Of a stretch of DNA of 64,000 bases, positions 8,495 to 17,251 are shown piece after piece. Origin of the DNA: CALLMM01 sp964429855. GTDB lineage: Bacteria > Armatimonadota > Chthonomonadetes > Chthonomonadales > CAJBBX01. The DNA lies in NCBI GenBank assembly GCA_964429855.1, contig CAYSDM010000005.1, forward strand, positions 42,013 to 106,012. The letters run 5' to 3'. The position numbers and the translations under genes are program-made. Below the pieces are notes generated by a model. The model worked only from the letters and a program-made list of their open reading frames with translations, made no database searches and had not been told where the DNA came from. The stretch's first letter is position 1. Each line of letters starts with the position of its first letter.

Positions 8495-8560
8495 TCGCTA
8501 TCTTCTCGTGAATCGATACGTGAGTATACAAAGATTAGGTGAGATGGCATACATAGAAAA

Positions 8561-8591
8561 GACACCCGGCGGGAATTGCCTGCCGGGTGTC
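8561..8591 (-). terminator. Terminator of tRNA-Ser(UGA), possibly bidirectional
   Basis: GACACCCGGC at 8561 pairs with GCCGGGTGTC at 8582-8591, with three further inner pairs. On the minus strand the stem is followed by TTTTC, and on the plus strand by TTCTTT, so it can serve both cysS and the tRNA. Confidence 0.7.
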
Positions 8592-8602
8592 TTCTTTACT
8601 GG

Positions 8603-8686
8603 CGGAGAGGGCGGGATTCGAACCCGCGAGGCTCATCACCTACCCGTTTTCAAGACGGGGTCCATAAACCACTCGGACACCTCTCC
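8603..8686 (-). tRNA. tRNA-Ser (anticodon UGA)
   Basis: On the minus strand the acceptor GGAGAGG pairs with CCTCTCC, the anticodon loop CTTGAAA gives TGA (UGA), there is a long variable arm, and the T-arm is GCGGG-TTCGAAT-CCCGC. Discriminator G. Length 84 nt. The T-arm is identical to that of the tRNA-Ser(CGA) at 1998. Confidence 0.95.
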
Positions 8687-8696
8687 GTGTCTCACT

Positions 8697-8725
8697 AGTA
8701 TATCGGATTTCACTCCTGTCGTCAA
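8697..8725 (-). promoter_or_regulatory. Promoter of tRNA-Ser(UGA)
   Basis: TTGACG (8725-8720), 17 bp, TATACT (8702-8697), just upstream of the tRNA on the minus strand. Confidence 0.75.
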
Positions 8726-8781
8726 TCCGAACCTCAGCGTGTGGTAAACTATATATCCACCTTATTCAAGAGGAGACGAGG

Positions 8782-9891
8782 ATGTCGGTTGTTTCCTTTC
8801 CCGCACTGAATGTGGGAGAGAATGTCTCCCGGCTGATACCCTACCAGCCTGGAAAGCCCATTGAAGAGGTCAAGCGCGAACTGGGATTGACCGAAGTCAC
8901 CAAACTGGCTTCCAATGAAAACCCGCTGGGACCTTCCCCGAAAGTGGTTCAGGCGATGCGAGAGACCGCTGAGAAGGTCTATCTCTACCCGGATGGAGCC
9001 TGTTATGAGCTTCGGCAGTCGGTGGCGTCGCATCTGAATCTGCCGGAAGATCATCTTATCTTGGGTAATGGCTCGGATGAGATCATTCACTATCTAGGTG
9101 TGACATACCTTCAGCCGGATGATGAGGTCATTCAGGCAGATCCCTCCTTTGTGCGCTATGAAGCCGCTGCCATCCTCAATGATGCTCACTGTATCAAAGT
9201 CCCTTTGAAAAACTGGGCTCATGATCTGGAGGAGATGGCGGCTCGGATCACGGAGCGCACTCGCTTGATCTTCATTGCCAATCCCAATAATCCGACCGGA
9301 ACGATTGTGACCCGGCGGGAGGTGGATGCGCTGCTGGATCGTGTGCCGGAGCAGACTCTGGTGGTTCTGGATGAAGCCTACTTCGAGTATGTGGAGCATC
9401 CCGACTATCCGCGCAGCGTGGACTACGTGCGGGAAAGGCGCAATGTTATCCTGCTGCGCACCTTTTCAAAGGCGTATGGACTGGCGGGACTGCGTCTGGG
9501 TTACGGCATTGCGCGCCCGGAGATCATCGGGCATCTGAATCAGGTGCGTGAGCCGTTTAATGTAAATCTGATCGCGCAGGCGGCAGGTGTCGCCGCAATC
9601 GCTGACCGGGAGCATGTAGAGAAAACCCGGCAGATGAACGCAGAGGGGAAGCAGACTCTCTATCGCGCTTTCGAGGCTCTGGGATTGGAGTATGCGCCGA
9701 CAGAGGGCAACTTTATCTGGGTAGATGTCGGGAGAAACAGCCGCGATGTGTTCAATGCTCTGCTGAAACGAGGCGTGATAGTTCGTACCGGAGATATATT
9801 TGGCGCGCCAACTCATCTGCGCGTAACCATCGGCACTCATACGCAGAATGCGATTTTTCTGAATGCTCTGGAGGAAGTCCTGAAACCATGA
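8782..9891 (+). CDS. hisC: HisC-type aminotransferase (histidinol-phosphate or aromatic aminotransferase)
   Basis: PLP-dependent fold type I enzyme of the HisC family (369 aa). Visible are LASNENPLGPSP at the N-terminus, the NPNNPTG motif, DEAYFEYV, and the PLP lysine in RTFSKAYGLAGLRLGYG. AGGAG lies upstream of the ATG. The stop overlaps the ATG of the DAHP synthase gene (ATGA), so the two are translationally coupled. HisC proteins next to aromatic-pathway genes often transaminate phenylpyruvate or hydroxyphenylpyruvate, so aromatic amino acid synthesis is an alternative to, or an addition to, histidine synthesis. Confidence 0.92.
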   Translation: MSVVSFPALNVGENVSRLIPYQPGKPIEEVKRELGLTEVTKLASNENPLGPSPKVVQAMRETAEKVYLYPDGACYELRQSVASHLNLPEDHLILGNGSDEIIHYLGVTYLQPDDEVIQADPSFVRYEAAAILNDAHCIKVPLKNWAHDLEEMAARITERTRLIFIANPNNPTGTIVTRREVDALLDRVPEQTLVVLDEAYFEYVEHPDYPRSVDYVRERRNVILLRTFSKAYGLAGLRLGYGIARPEIIGHLNQVREPFNVNLIAQAAGVAAIADREHVEKTRQMNAEGKQTLYRAFEALGLEYAPTEGNFIWVDVGRNSRDVFNALLKRGVIVRTGDIFGAPTHLRVTIGTHTQNAIFLNALEEVLKP

Positions 9892-10910
9892 TCGTAGTGA
9901 TGGCGGCGCATGCAACGTCGGAACAGATACGCGATGTAGAGGAGCGCATCCTGGGGTGGGGATACGGGGTACACCCGATCTATGGAACCGAGCGAACGGT
10001 TATTGGCGCGGTGGGCGTTCCAGAAGCGGATAAACTCGGCTACATGGAGATGCTGGAAAGCCTCGATTATGTCGAGAGAGTCATCGCCATTCTGCGCCCC
10101 TATAAGTTCGTCAGTCGCGACTACCGGGAAGAGACCTCCACCATTGATGTCCGGGGAGTTCTCATAGGGGGCAGAAAAGTGGCGATGATGGCGGGACCCT
10201 GTACGGTGGAATCCTACGAACAGACTCTCGCTACCGCGCAATCTGTGAAGGAGAACGGCGCGACCATTCTGCGCGGAGGAGCTTACAAACCCTGCACCTC
10301 ACCTTACTCCTTTCAGGGGCTTGGAGTCGAAGGACTGAAGATTCTGAAGGATGTTTCTCAGCAGACAGGTCTGCCGGTCATCACCGAGGTGATGGATCCG
10401 CGCAATGTGGAACTGGTCTGCGAATATGCGGATATTCTTCAGATCGGCACGCGCAATATGCAGAACTACGACCTGCTTCGGGAAGTGGGGCGCTGCAGAA
10501 CGCCGGTCATGCTTAAAAGGGGAATGTGGGCGAAGATCGAGGAGTGGCTGCAGGCAGCCGAATATATCTTCCTGGGCGGCAATCATGCGGTGATGCTCTG
10601 CGAGCGGGGGATACGAACTTTTGAGACCCATACTCGCAATACCCTCGATCTTTCGGCGGTTCCAGCGGTTAAGCAGCTATCGCATCTGCCCGTCATCGTG
10701 GATCCGAGCCAGGGAACCGGCAAGTGGAGCCTCGTCGGACCGATGACAAAAGCCGCGATTGCCTGCGGCGCGGACGGACTGATTATCGAGGTGCATCCGC
10801 AGCCGGATAAAGCGATCAAAGACGGAGCACAGTCGTTAACCTTTGATAACTTCTCTCAGCTTATGGAGGAGTGCCGTCCCATCGTAGCGGCGGTTGGACG
10901 AGAGTTATAG
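9888..10910 (+). CDS. aroF: DAHP synthase family protein (AroF, type I-beta) with altered active site
   Basis: DAHP synthase condenses phosphoenolpyruvate and erythrose 4-phosphate in the first step of the shikimate pathway. This copy has the N-terminal ferredoxin-like regulatory domain (residues 1-75) and the barrel of the Thermotoga type. Conserved are the metal Cys in AGPCTVE, LCERGIRTFE, the metal Glu in IIEVHPQP and the Asp in AIKDG. Two usual residues are changed: KPRT reads KPCT (C136), losing the Arg that binds the erythrose phosphate, and the metal His of DPSH reads DPSQ (Q275). The protein is otherwise intact. It may be an active variant, a regulatory paralogue or an enzyme with another substrate. 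It is coupled to hisC by a 4-bp overlap. Confidence 0.88.
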   Translation: MIVVMAAHATSEQIRDVEERILGWGYGVHPIYGTERTVIGAVGVPEADKLGYMEMLESLDYVERVIAILRPYKFVSRDYREETSTIDVRGVLIGGRKVAMMAGPCTVESYEQTLATAQSVKENGATILRGGAYKPCTSPYSFQGLGVEGLKILKDVSQQTGLPVITEVMDPRNVELVCEYADILQIGTRNMQNYDLLREVGRCRTPVMLKRGMWAKIEEWLQAAEYIFLGGNHAVMLCERGIRTFETHTRNTLDLSAVPAVKQLSHLPVIVDPSQGTGKWSLVGPMTKAAIACGADGLIIEVHPQPDKAIKDGAQSLTFDNFSQLMEECRPIVAAVGREL

Positions 10911-10926
10911 TGAAGAGGGGAAGATC

Positions 10927-11832
10927 ATGAACAGTTCCGTATCACGACGCGCTTTTCTCAGCCAGTCCGCAGTGTATGCCGCGAGTGCGGCGGTTATTCC
11001 GCTCTCTGTCGGGGCGATGGAGCCTGTCCAGCGGTCCGGCGGTCCGCATCTGCGAATTGGAAACTGCGCCTACTCCTATCGCGACTATCTTCAGGGAAAG
11101 AAAACCCCGAAGATGACTCTGGAGGAGTTCATCAGCCGAATGGCGGAGACCGGAATAGACGGGGTGGAACTGACCGGATACTATTTCCCCGATCCCCTGA
11201 CCGGAGCCTATATCAATAAGATTGTACGCCACTGTTTTCTGCTGGGGCTGGATATCTGTGGCTCCGCTACGCGCAGCACCTTCACCCTGCCTCCCGGCGA
11301 GGCGCGTGATAAGGAGATCGCAGGCGTAAAACAGTGGATTGACTACTCCGCCGATATGGGGTCTCCCTGCCTGAGAGTCTTCGCCGGGAACGCCCCGCAG
11401 GGAACCTCGGAGGCGCAGGCTCGGAAATGGGTGGTGGAGTGCCTGGAGGAGTGCAGCGAACGAGCCGCAGAAAAAGGCGTAATGCTGGCTCTGGAGAATC
11501 ACGGGGGCGTGACGGCGACGCCGGAGGGCGTCAAAACGATCCTGAGCGCGGTACAGTCGGAATGGGTAGGTTTGAAGCTGGATACCGGCAACTTCCATAC
11601 GAAAGATCCCTATGCCGATCTGGCGCAGGTAGCTTCCTATGCTATCTCGGTGCATGTGAAGACAGAGACCCACTACAATCGAGAGGCGAAACCGGCGGAT
11701 CTGAAGCGTATCGTGAAGCTGCTGACCGAAGTTAACTACCGCGGCTATCTGAATCTGGAATATGAGGCGGCGGAAGACCCGCTGACGGCAGTTCCCCGCA
11801 CGCTTCGGGAACTGGTTCGATTGACCTCCTGA
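10927..11832 (+). CDS. Tat-exported sugar phosphate isomerase/epimerase-like protein
   Basis: Xylose-isomerase-like TIM barrel (AP endonuclease family 2 fold), 301 aa. The N-terminus has a twin-Arg signal (SRRAFLSQSAVYAASAAV), so a folded, cofactor-bearing enzyme is probably exported. Likely metal ligands are the Glu of ALENHGG, the Asp of LKLDTGNFH, the His of SVHVKTE and the Glu of LNLEYEA. The frame opens at 10894, but ATG 10927 has GAGGGGA upstream and begins the Tat signal. It follows the DAHP synthase by 16 bp and may be co-transcribed. The substrate is unknown; family members isomerise or epimerise sugars and hydroxypyruvate-like molecules. Confidence 0.82.
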   Translation: MNSSVSRRAFLSQSAVYAASAAVIPLSVGAMEPVQRSGGPHLRIGNCAYSYRDYLQGKKTPKMTLEEFISRMAETGIDGVELTGYYFPDPLTGAYINKIVRHCFLLGLDICGSATRSTFTLPPGEARDKEIAGVKQWIDYSADMGSPCLRVFAGNAPQGTSEAQARKWVVECLEECSERAAEKGVMLALENHGGVTATPEGVKTILSAVQSEWVGLKLDTGNFHTKDPYADLAQVASYAISVHVKTETHYNREAKPADLKRIVKLLTEVNYRGYLNLEYEAAEDPLTAVPRTLRELVRLTS

Positions 11833-11892
11833 AAAAGAATAGCTACAATGCTCCTTGACTGCGGAAGAATTGCCAACGAGGAGGCAATTCTG

Positions 11893-12303
11893 ATGCAGTA
11901 TGTAAAGAGCGCTATTCTGTCGGTTATCGCGATTGGCATCGTCGGTTCTCTGCTGTATCCGGATCGCAATCCACTGCTGCGCGATCTGCGTCGGGATGTT
12001 ACCCGTCTTCGGATGGAGCAGTTGGCGGAGGCATGCCAGCACTATATTCGACTGGAACAGCGATCTCCGAGAAATCTGGAGGAGTTAATCGCTCGCGGCT
12101 ACCTGGGAAAGTCCACGCAGGCAAAAAACCTCCTGCAGGACCCATTCGGTCAGAAGCTGCTCTTTCGTCCTCCCACGCCTCGCAGAAAAGGAGGAATCCT
12201 GAGCGCGGGACCGGATCGCAAACCAGGCACCTCGGATGACATACGGGTCTCCTTCTCCTATCCGCCTGACCTGCTGATTCAGACGGGCAGCATTCAGGAC
12301 TGA
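11893..12303 (+). CDS. Small membrane-anchored protein with GspG-like C-terminal region
   Basis: A 136-residue protein with an N-terminal membrane helix (AILSVIAIGIVGSLL), a helical segment with Leu repeats, and a tail of the form DPFGQKLLF, then ILSAGPDRKPGTSDDI. The tail is the calcium-loop pattern of type II secretion major pseudopilins (GspG). There is no prepilin leader (no Gly-Phe-Thr-Leu-Ile-Glu signature), so it is not a normal pseudopilin. GAGGAGG lies about nine bases before the ATG at 11893. The function is unknown; an anchored envelope protein is likely. Confidence 0.65.
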   Translation: MQYVKSAILSVIAIGIVGSLLYPDRNPLLRDLRRDVTRLRMEQLAEACQHYIRLEQRSPRNLEELIARGYLGKSTQAKNLLQDPFGQKLLFRPPTPRRKGGILSAGPDRKPGTSDDIRVSFSYPPDLLIQTGSIQD

Positions 12304-12384
12304 GGGAGACTTACCGCCTGAACAGACCTGCCTGAACCATAAAGTATATTTCTATCACTTATCTGGACATGGAGGTTTTTTCTC

Positions 12385-13632
12385 ATGCGTTCTCTCGCGC
12401 CTGTCCTGCTCCTGGCTATACTCTCTCTCTTCGTTCTGGAGGCTCCCGTGTCTGCACAACTGAAAGCGGCAGCGGGGAAAGTGGATATCTCCCCCAAACG
12501 CTCCGCCTATATCGCCGGATATGCTTCCAATCGAAAAAGCGCGGGACAGCATGATCCGCTCTGGGCACGCTGTCTGGTACTCCAGAATGGCGATGAGAAG
12601 GTCGCGCTGGTAAGCTGCGATCTGATTGGCGTGATTCGAGTCTACTCTCAGAAGATACGCGCCATGATCAAACAGATACCGCCGGAGCGTGTGTTAATTG
12701 GGGCAACGCATACGCATTCCGGACCGGATACCTATGGTCAGTGGGGGCCGAACCAGACGACCAGCGGTGTAGATAAGGAGTGGATGGAGGAGCTTCTGAA
12801 GAAGGTCGCGGCTCTGGTGGATGAGACAGCCTCGCGTCTGGAACCGGCAAAGGCGCGTTTCGGACGCAGCCCCGAGGTGAAAGACTGCTCCTATAATGCC
12901 CGCGTTCGCGAGATACTTGATACGGAACTGCTGGCGATGCAGGTCTCTTCGACCGATGGAAAGACTATCGCCACGCTGATTAATTTTGCCTGTCATCCTG
13001 AAGTGCTGAACAATCGTATGATGACCTCCGACTTTCCGCACTGGCTGCGTCTGCGTGTGGAGGCGAAGCTGGGAGGCATTGCGATCTATATGAACGGCGC
13101 ATTGGGCGGAATGGTTACCGCGTTGATACAGAACGAAGAGAAGTACCTGAAGGGGGAAGCCTGGCAGGAAGCGGAGCGCATTGGCATTACGCTGGCGGAT
13201 GCTACCCTTGCTTCGCTGGAAGGAGCTGTCTGGGAGGAGTCGCCGAAGCTGACGTTCCAGCAGCGTCTGTTCCGTGTTCCGCTGGAGAATGCCGGCTTCA
13301 AGCTGCTGATCGCGGCAAAGATTCTCCCCGGCGAACTGGTAGATGGATCGGACATAGAGACAGAGGTTTCTTGTTTCACGCTGGGATCGGCGGAGTTCAT
13401 TACGCTTCCTGGAGAGGTGCTGCCGAATATCGGTCTCTTTCTGAAATCGAAGATGCGGTCTCCCTATAAGTTTCAGCTTGGATTGACCGGAGATGCGCTG
13501 GGCTACATATTGACCGAGGAGGACTTCGTCCTGAAACTCTATGACTATGAGTCCTCCGTCTCCGTCGGTCAGAAGATGGGACCGTTGATGACGGAAAACC
13601 TGCTAGTGCTGATTCAGGGTGGAAAAAAGTAA
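12385..13632 (+). CDS. Secreted neutral/alkaline ceramidase-like hydrolase
   Basis: Signal peptide residues 1-25, then the N-terminal domain of the non-lysosomal ceramidase family: AAAGKVDISP, the zinc motif THTHSGPDTYG, and FACHPEVL with another His. At 415 aa it is much shorter than true ceramidases (about 650-700 aa) and lacks their C-terminal Ig-like domain. The nucleophile segment of ceramidases (NxGDVSP) appears as NGALGGMV, without Ser in the expected place. It is therefore probably a hydrolase of this zinc family with another substrate or mechanism. GGAGG lies 11 bases before the start. Confidence 0.75.
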   Translation: MRSLAPVLLLAILSLFVLEAPVSAQLKAAAGKVDISPKRSAYIAGYASNRKSAGQHDPLWARCLVLQNGDEKVALVSCDLIGVIRVYSQKIRAMIKQIPPERVLIGATHTHSGPDTYGQWGPNQTTSGVDKEWMEELLKKVAALVDETASRLEPAKARFGRSPEVKDCSYNARVREILDTELLAMQVSSTDGKTIATLINFACHPEVLNNRMMTSDFPHWLRLRVEAKLGGIAIYMNGALGGMVTALIQNEEKYLKGEAWQEAERIGITLADATLASLEGAVWEESPKLTFQQRLFRVPLENAGFKLLIAAKILPGELVDGSDIETEVSCFTLGSAEFITLPGEVLPNIGLFLKSKMRSPYKFQLGLTGDALGYILTEEDFVLKLYDYESSVSVGQKMGPLMTENLLVLIQGGKK

Positions 13633-13836
13633 AAATACGTCCGGTAAGAATTTCATGGATAAGTCAGATTGGAACGTCGCGTCTCTATGATCAGAATCGC
13701 GGAGGCGCGGCGTTTCACTTTCCTCCAATTTCTCTACTGAACAATAATTCGATGAACAGGTTCTTCAATGTTGCCAATAATAGCAGGGGAAGCCTCTGTT
13801 TTTGCGATGCAAATGTTGTGAGGAGTGTTCGCCTTC

Positions 13837-14727
13837 ATGAAGTTCTCGGTGATAATCTGTACGCGCAACAGAGGACCGTTGATCGAACAGACGATTCACA
13901 GCATTCTTGCCGGGGCGCGACTGCCGGATGAGTTGCTGGTGATAGATCAGAGTGATGACGATGCAACCGGCGAGGTCGTCCGTCGCATTGCAGAGAGCGA
14001 ACCGCGTCTGCGATATCTGCCTACACTAACACGCGGACTTTCCCGCGCGCGGAATGTAGGCATCCGAGAGGCCTGCGGCGATGTGCTGGTCTTCACCGAT
14101 GATGATGTGATCGTTCTGTCGGATTGGCTTGCGCGAATTATCGAGGAGTATCAGAACTGCCCGAACCTGGGAATAGTATTTGGCACGGTGATACCCCCTG
14201 AAAACTATGATTGGCAGAACGAGCATATTCCGTACATCATCCTGACAACCATGCGACCCGTTACCCGCAGCTATTTCCAGGTTTCCGGCATGGGCGCAAA
14301 TATGTGCGTCAGCCGGGCGACCGTACAGGCAATTGGCGATTTCGAAGAGCAGCTTGGCGCGGGAACGCCACTGATCGGGTTTGAAGACTTTGAGTATGCC
14401 TTCCGCGCTCTCTACGCCAATCCGATGGTTCGCATTCATCATGTGGACGATATTCGAGTGGTGCATCACGCCGGAGCGCGAAAAGGCGCAGATAAAAAGC
14501 GCTTCACATCGAATATGTCGGGAAAGGGGCGCGGGCTGTTCTGGGCGTTTCTGCTGAAGAATCGGTTTCGTCCCGCCTATCTCTATCGGTTTATCTGGTT
14601 TAACGCAAGAGTGATACGCGGTTTTATCGCGAGCGCGATTCGTTTCAAGAAGCCTTCCGGCGTAAAGGTCTATGGCTTGACGCTGTTCTACTGCCTGAAA
14701 GGACTGTTTACCATTCCGCGAGGATAG
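13837..14727 (+). CDS. Family 2 glycosyltransferase
   Basis: First gene of the polysaccharide locus. GT-A fold: FSVIICTRNRG at the N-terminus, the metal DXD-type motif in VFTDDDVIV near residue 90, and an acceptor-side region with GFEDFEYAFR (ED motif) near residue 185. Length 296 aa. The start at 13837 has AGGAG 12 bases upstream; the four extra codons before it are not needed. A hydrophobic C-terminal stretch suggests membrane association. It would add one sugar to a lipid-linked repeat unit; donor and acceptor unknown. Confidence 0.88.
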   Translation: MKFSVIICTRNRGPLIEQTIHSILAGARLPDELLVIDQSDDDATGEVVRRIAESEPRLRYLPTLTRGLSRARNVGIREACGDVLVFTDDDVIVLSDWLARIIEEYQNCPNLGIVFGTVIPPENYDWQNEHIPYIILTTMRPVTRSYFQVSGMGANMCVSRATVQAIGDFEEQLGAGTPLIGFEDFEYAFRALYANPMVRIHHVDDIRVVHHAGARKGADKKRFTSNMSGKGRGLFWAFLLKNRFRPAYLYRFIWFNARVIRGFIASAIRFKKPSGVKVYGLTLFYCLKGLFTIPRG

Positions 14728-14767
14728 GTGAACAGGCTGCGGATTTTTATCGTCTCTGGAGTATGGA

Positions 14768-16075
14768 TTGCAGATTCTTATTCTGGATAACGTGCAGTGC
14801 AATATGGGCGATTCGGCGATACTGCTGGCAATGCACGCCTCCTTTCGCGATGAGTTCGGATCGGATACGGTTGTTAAGTCATGCTTTTGCGGATCTACCT
14901 CCGATCCGGGAGTCTATGCGCAGCACTATCCGGAGATGAACCTGATTCGCCCTCTCTGGCATGCGCTCTACGACTGGTACACGCCGAAGTGGAAAGTCTG
15001 GTCGAAGATCGTTCGTCGAACCGCGCCAAAGCGTTTTGAGATGCAGGCGAAGCTGCATCAGAGAAGGGTACCTTTTTCCACGCTTTTCGGGCAGGAGAGA
15101 GAACTGTTTCGCGAGTTTGTGAAATCCGATCTGATTGTCGTTTCCGGTGGCGCGGTGCTCTCTACTTCCTGGACGGCGCAGAGTCTTCGACCACATCGGA
15201 TCGCAGAGTATCATGCAGCCCTGGAGCTTGGAAAACCGCTGGTGTTCTATGCCGCTTCTTATGGACCGTTTGAGGACCAGGATGATCTACCCGATCTGCT
15301 GAAAGCGGTCATGGAGCGGTCAGCCGCCGTCATCTGTCGCGATGCCAACGCTCTCAAGATCGTCGAGGAGAGAATCGGCGTAAAAACGGCCAATGTCCAT
15401 AAGACGATTGATGAGGCGATTCTCCTGCAGCCGCGCACGCTCTCCCGCAATTATGTCCCGGAGAAGAGTCTTCCTGTGCGTGTCGGATTGGTCGCGCATA
15501 AGTGGCACTGGTCCGGGCATGAAGACAGGAAGGCGAAACAGGCGGAGTTTGAGAGCCGGATCGCGCACGTCTGCCGTGAGATTCTTTCGGAATACGACAC
15601 AGATATGGTGTTTATTACCAGCCATCCGGAGGTTCCGAAGGCGATGTTCGTGGAGGTAGATGTTCCTCGACGGATAAAAGAGTTGCTGCCGGATGAGCTG
15701 AAGCCGCGTGTGCATGTCGTCACCGAGTTTATCCATCCACAGGAGTTCGCAGGTCTGATGGGACAGTGCGATCTGGTGTTGTCCAGCCGTATGCACGGGG
15801 GAGTCCTCAGCCTTGCCGGAGGCGCGCCTCTTCTCGCCCTGAGCTATGAACCAAAGACCAGAGGCTTTCTGGAGCAGATCGGTCTGGAAGACTGGATGCT
15901 CTCGATGGGTGAATCGTCGGCGGAGGAGATACTGAAAAAGGCGAGGTGGATGCTGGACAACCGCGTGGAGTGTAGAAAGAGGCGCGACATCGCGGTGGAG
16001 AAAGCCCGCAGCATCGCGCTGCAAAACCGGAAAATTGTTCGCGACGCGTTCGAAAAGCATCAAAAGAGATCATGA
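14768..16075 (+). CDS. Polysaccharide pyruvyltransferase family protein (copy 1)
   Basis: PF04230-type protein related to CsaB, WcaK and Gtr-like pyruvyltransferases, which transfer pyruvate from PEP onto sugars. Visible are NMGDSAIL at the N-terminus, VVSGGAVLS, a Rossmann-like middle, and SSRMHGGVLSLAGGAPLLALSYEPK near residue 345, the conserved signature. The start is TTG at 14768 with TGGAG upstream; no in-frame ATG gives the conserved N-terminus. The stop overlaps the next gene's ATG (ATGA). A second member of the family is encoded 2.4 kb downstream. Confidence 0.85.
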   Translation: MQILILDNVQCNMGDSAILLAMHASFRDEFGSDTVVKSCFCGSTSDPGVYAQHYPEMNLIRPLWHALYDWYTPKWKVWSKIVRRTAPKRFEMQAKLHQRRVPFSTLFGQERELFREFVKSDLIVVSGGAVLSTSWTAQSLRPHRIAEYHAALELGKPLVFYAASYGPFEDQDDLPDLLKAVMERSAAVICRDANALKIVEERIGVKTANVHKTIDEAILLQPRTLSRNYVPEKSLPVRVGLVAHKWHWSGHEDRKAKQAEFESRIAHVCREILSEYDTDMVFITSHPEVPKAMFVEVDVPRRIKELLPDELKPRVHVVTEFIHPQEFAGLMGQCDLVLSSRMHGGVLSLAGGAPLLALSYEPKTRGFLEQIGLEDWMLSMGESSAEEILKKARWMLDNRVECRKRRDIAVEKARSIALQNRKIVRDAFEKHQKRS

Positions 16076-17217
16076 AACTGCTGGGAACGAAAATTAACTT
16101 CGACTATAACGCGGAGGCAAAGGTATTCTCCTCGCTGCTCCGGAACAGGCACTCTCTCTATGAGGCTTCCGTCATCTATAACTGCTGGCAAGGGGCTTCA
16201 CAGGGATGGGAGCAGTTTCAGAGCGACTCAGGCGCGCAAGTTATTCCATTCGATACCGGCTGGAGACCTAATCCAGACAACCGGCGCTCCGCCTTCGGGA
16301 AAGTCGTGTCGGTAGCGAAATACTATCGGTCCCTCCCAAAGCTGCTCAAAATAGCCCGCAATCTGCAACCAGACCTGATCTACTCCTGCCAGCAGCGCTA
16401 TGATGTAATCCTTGCCTCCTATCTGGCTAAGCGTCTGAGCAAGCCACAGATCGTGCATCTGCACTATAACATTGGACCCTGGCTGGGACAGGCGGCGCTA
16501 AACATCCTGAAAGAGTGCCGTTTCATCATCACCGTCAGCGACTTCATCCGCGATCAGGTTATCGCCTATGGCAGATCGCCGGATTCGGTTGCGACGGTTC
16601 GCAACACGATGCGAATACCGGAACCTGTTCCGCTCTCCCGACGCTGCGCGCTGCGCGATTCGCTTGGCATTCCGCAGGAGGCGGTCGTGGTAGGGATGGT
16701 GGCACGCCTGGACCCGTTCAAAGGCGCGGAGGATGTCGTCTCGGCTTTTATTCAGATCGCGGATCGCTTCCCGCAAGCCTATCTGGTAATGGTCGGAGAT
16801 GGCTCTCTGCGCGAAAGTCTGGAAAAGCAGGCATTCAGCAGTCCAGCAGCGGATCATATTCGCTTTACCGGTCGTCGAACGGATGTTCCCGAACTTCTGG
16901 GAATGATTGACATCTTTACGCATCCCTCGCATAAAGACCCGGCTCCGCTGGCAGTCCTGGAGGCATGCGCGGCCGGTCTGCCGGTAGTCGCCTATGAAGA
17001 GGGGGGGATCTGCGAGTTTATTGTCAACGGGAAAACGGGTCTTCTGACGGAGCCGAACAGAGTGGAAGGATTAGCGGCATCGCTGACTGCGCTGATCTCC
17101 GACCCGGAACGCGCACGAGAGATGGGTGTTTTAAATCAGCAGCGTATCGCGGAGGAGTTTCAACCGGAACAGGCAGGGAAGAGATTCGCGGAGATCATCC
17201 TCTCTAAAGCAGTTTAG
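16072..17217 (+). CDS. Family 4 glycosyltransferase
   Basis: GT-B fold retaining glycosyltransferase, 381 aa. The C-terminal nucleotide-sugar domain shows VARLDPFKGAEDVV near residue 208, VMVGDGSLRE, FTGRRTDVPELL, and PLAVLEACAAGLPVVAYEEGG (E-x7-E region) near residue 300. The start overlaps the previous stop by 4 bp, so translation is coupled. It would extend the polysaccharide repeat unit in the cytoplasm. Confidence 0.9.
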   Translation: MKLLGTKINFDYNAEAKVFSSLLRNRHSLYEASVIYNCWQGASQGWEQFQSDSGAQVIPFDTGWRPNPDNRRSAFGKVVSVAKYYRSLPKLLKIARNLQPDLIYSCQQRYDVILASYLAKRLSKPQIVHLHYNIGPWLGQAALNILKECRFIITVSDFIRDQVIAYGRSPDSVATVRNTMRIPEPVPLSRRCALRDSLGIPQEAVVVGMVARLDPFKGAEDVVSAFIQIADRFPQAYLVMVGDGSLRESLEKQAFSSPAADHIRFTGRRTDVPELLGMIDIFTHPSHKDPAPLAVLEACAAGLPVVAYEEGGICEFIVNGKTGLLTEPNRVEGLAASLTALISDPERAREMGVLNQQRIAEEFQPEQAGKRFAEIILSKAV

Positions 17218-17251
17218 CGCAATACAGAATGTAGCGATAGGAGCTTCATTG

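Noticed and set aside
8508..8747. 79-codon plus-strand frame
   Set aside because: It overlaps the terminator and the tRNA-Ser(UGA) gene on the other strand.
13671..13724. Terminator after the ceramidase-like gene
   Set aside because: GAACGTCGCG/CGCGGCGTTTC pairs only with G-U and mismatches and has a long loop.
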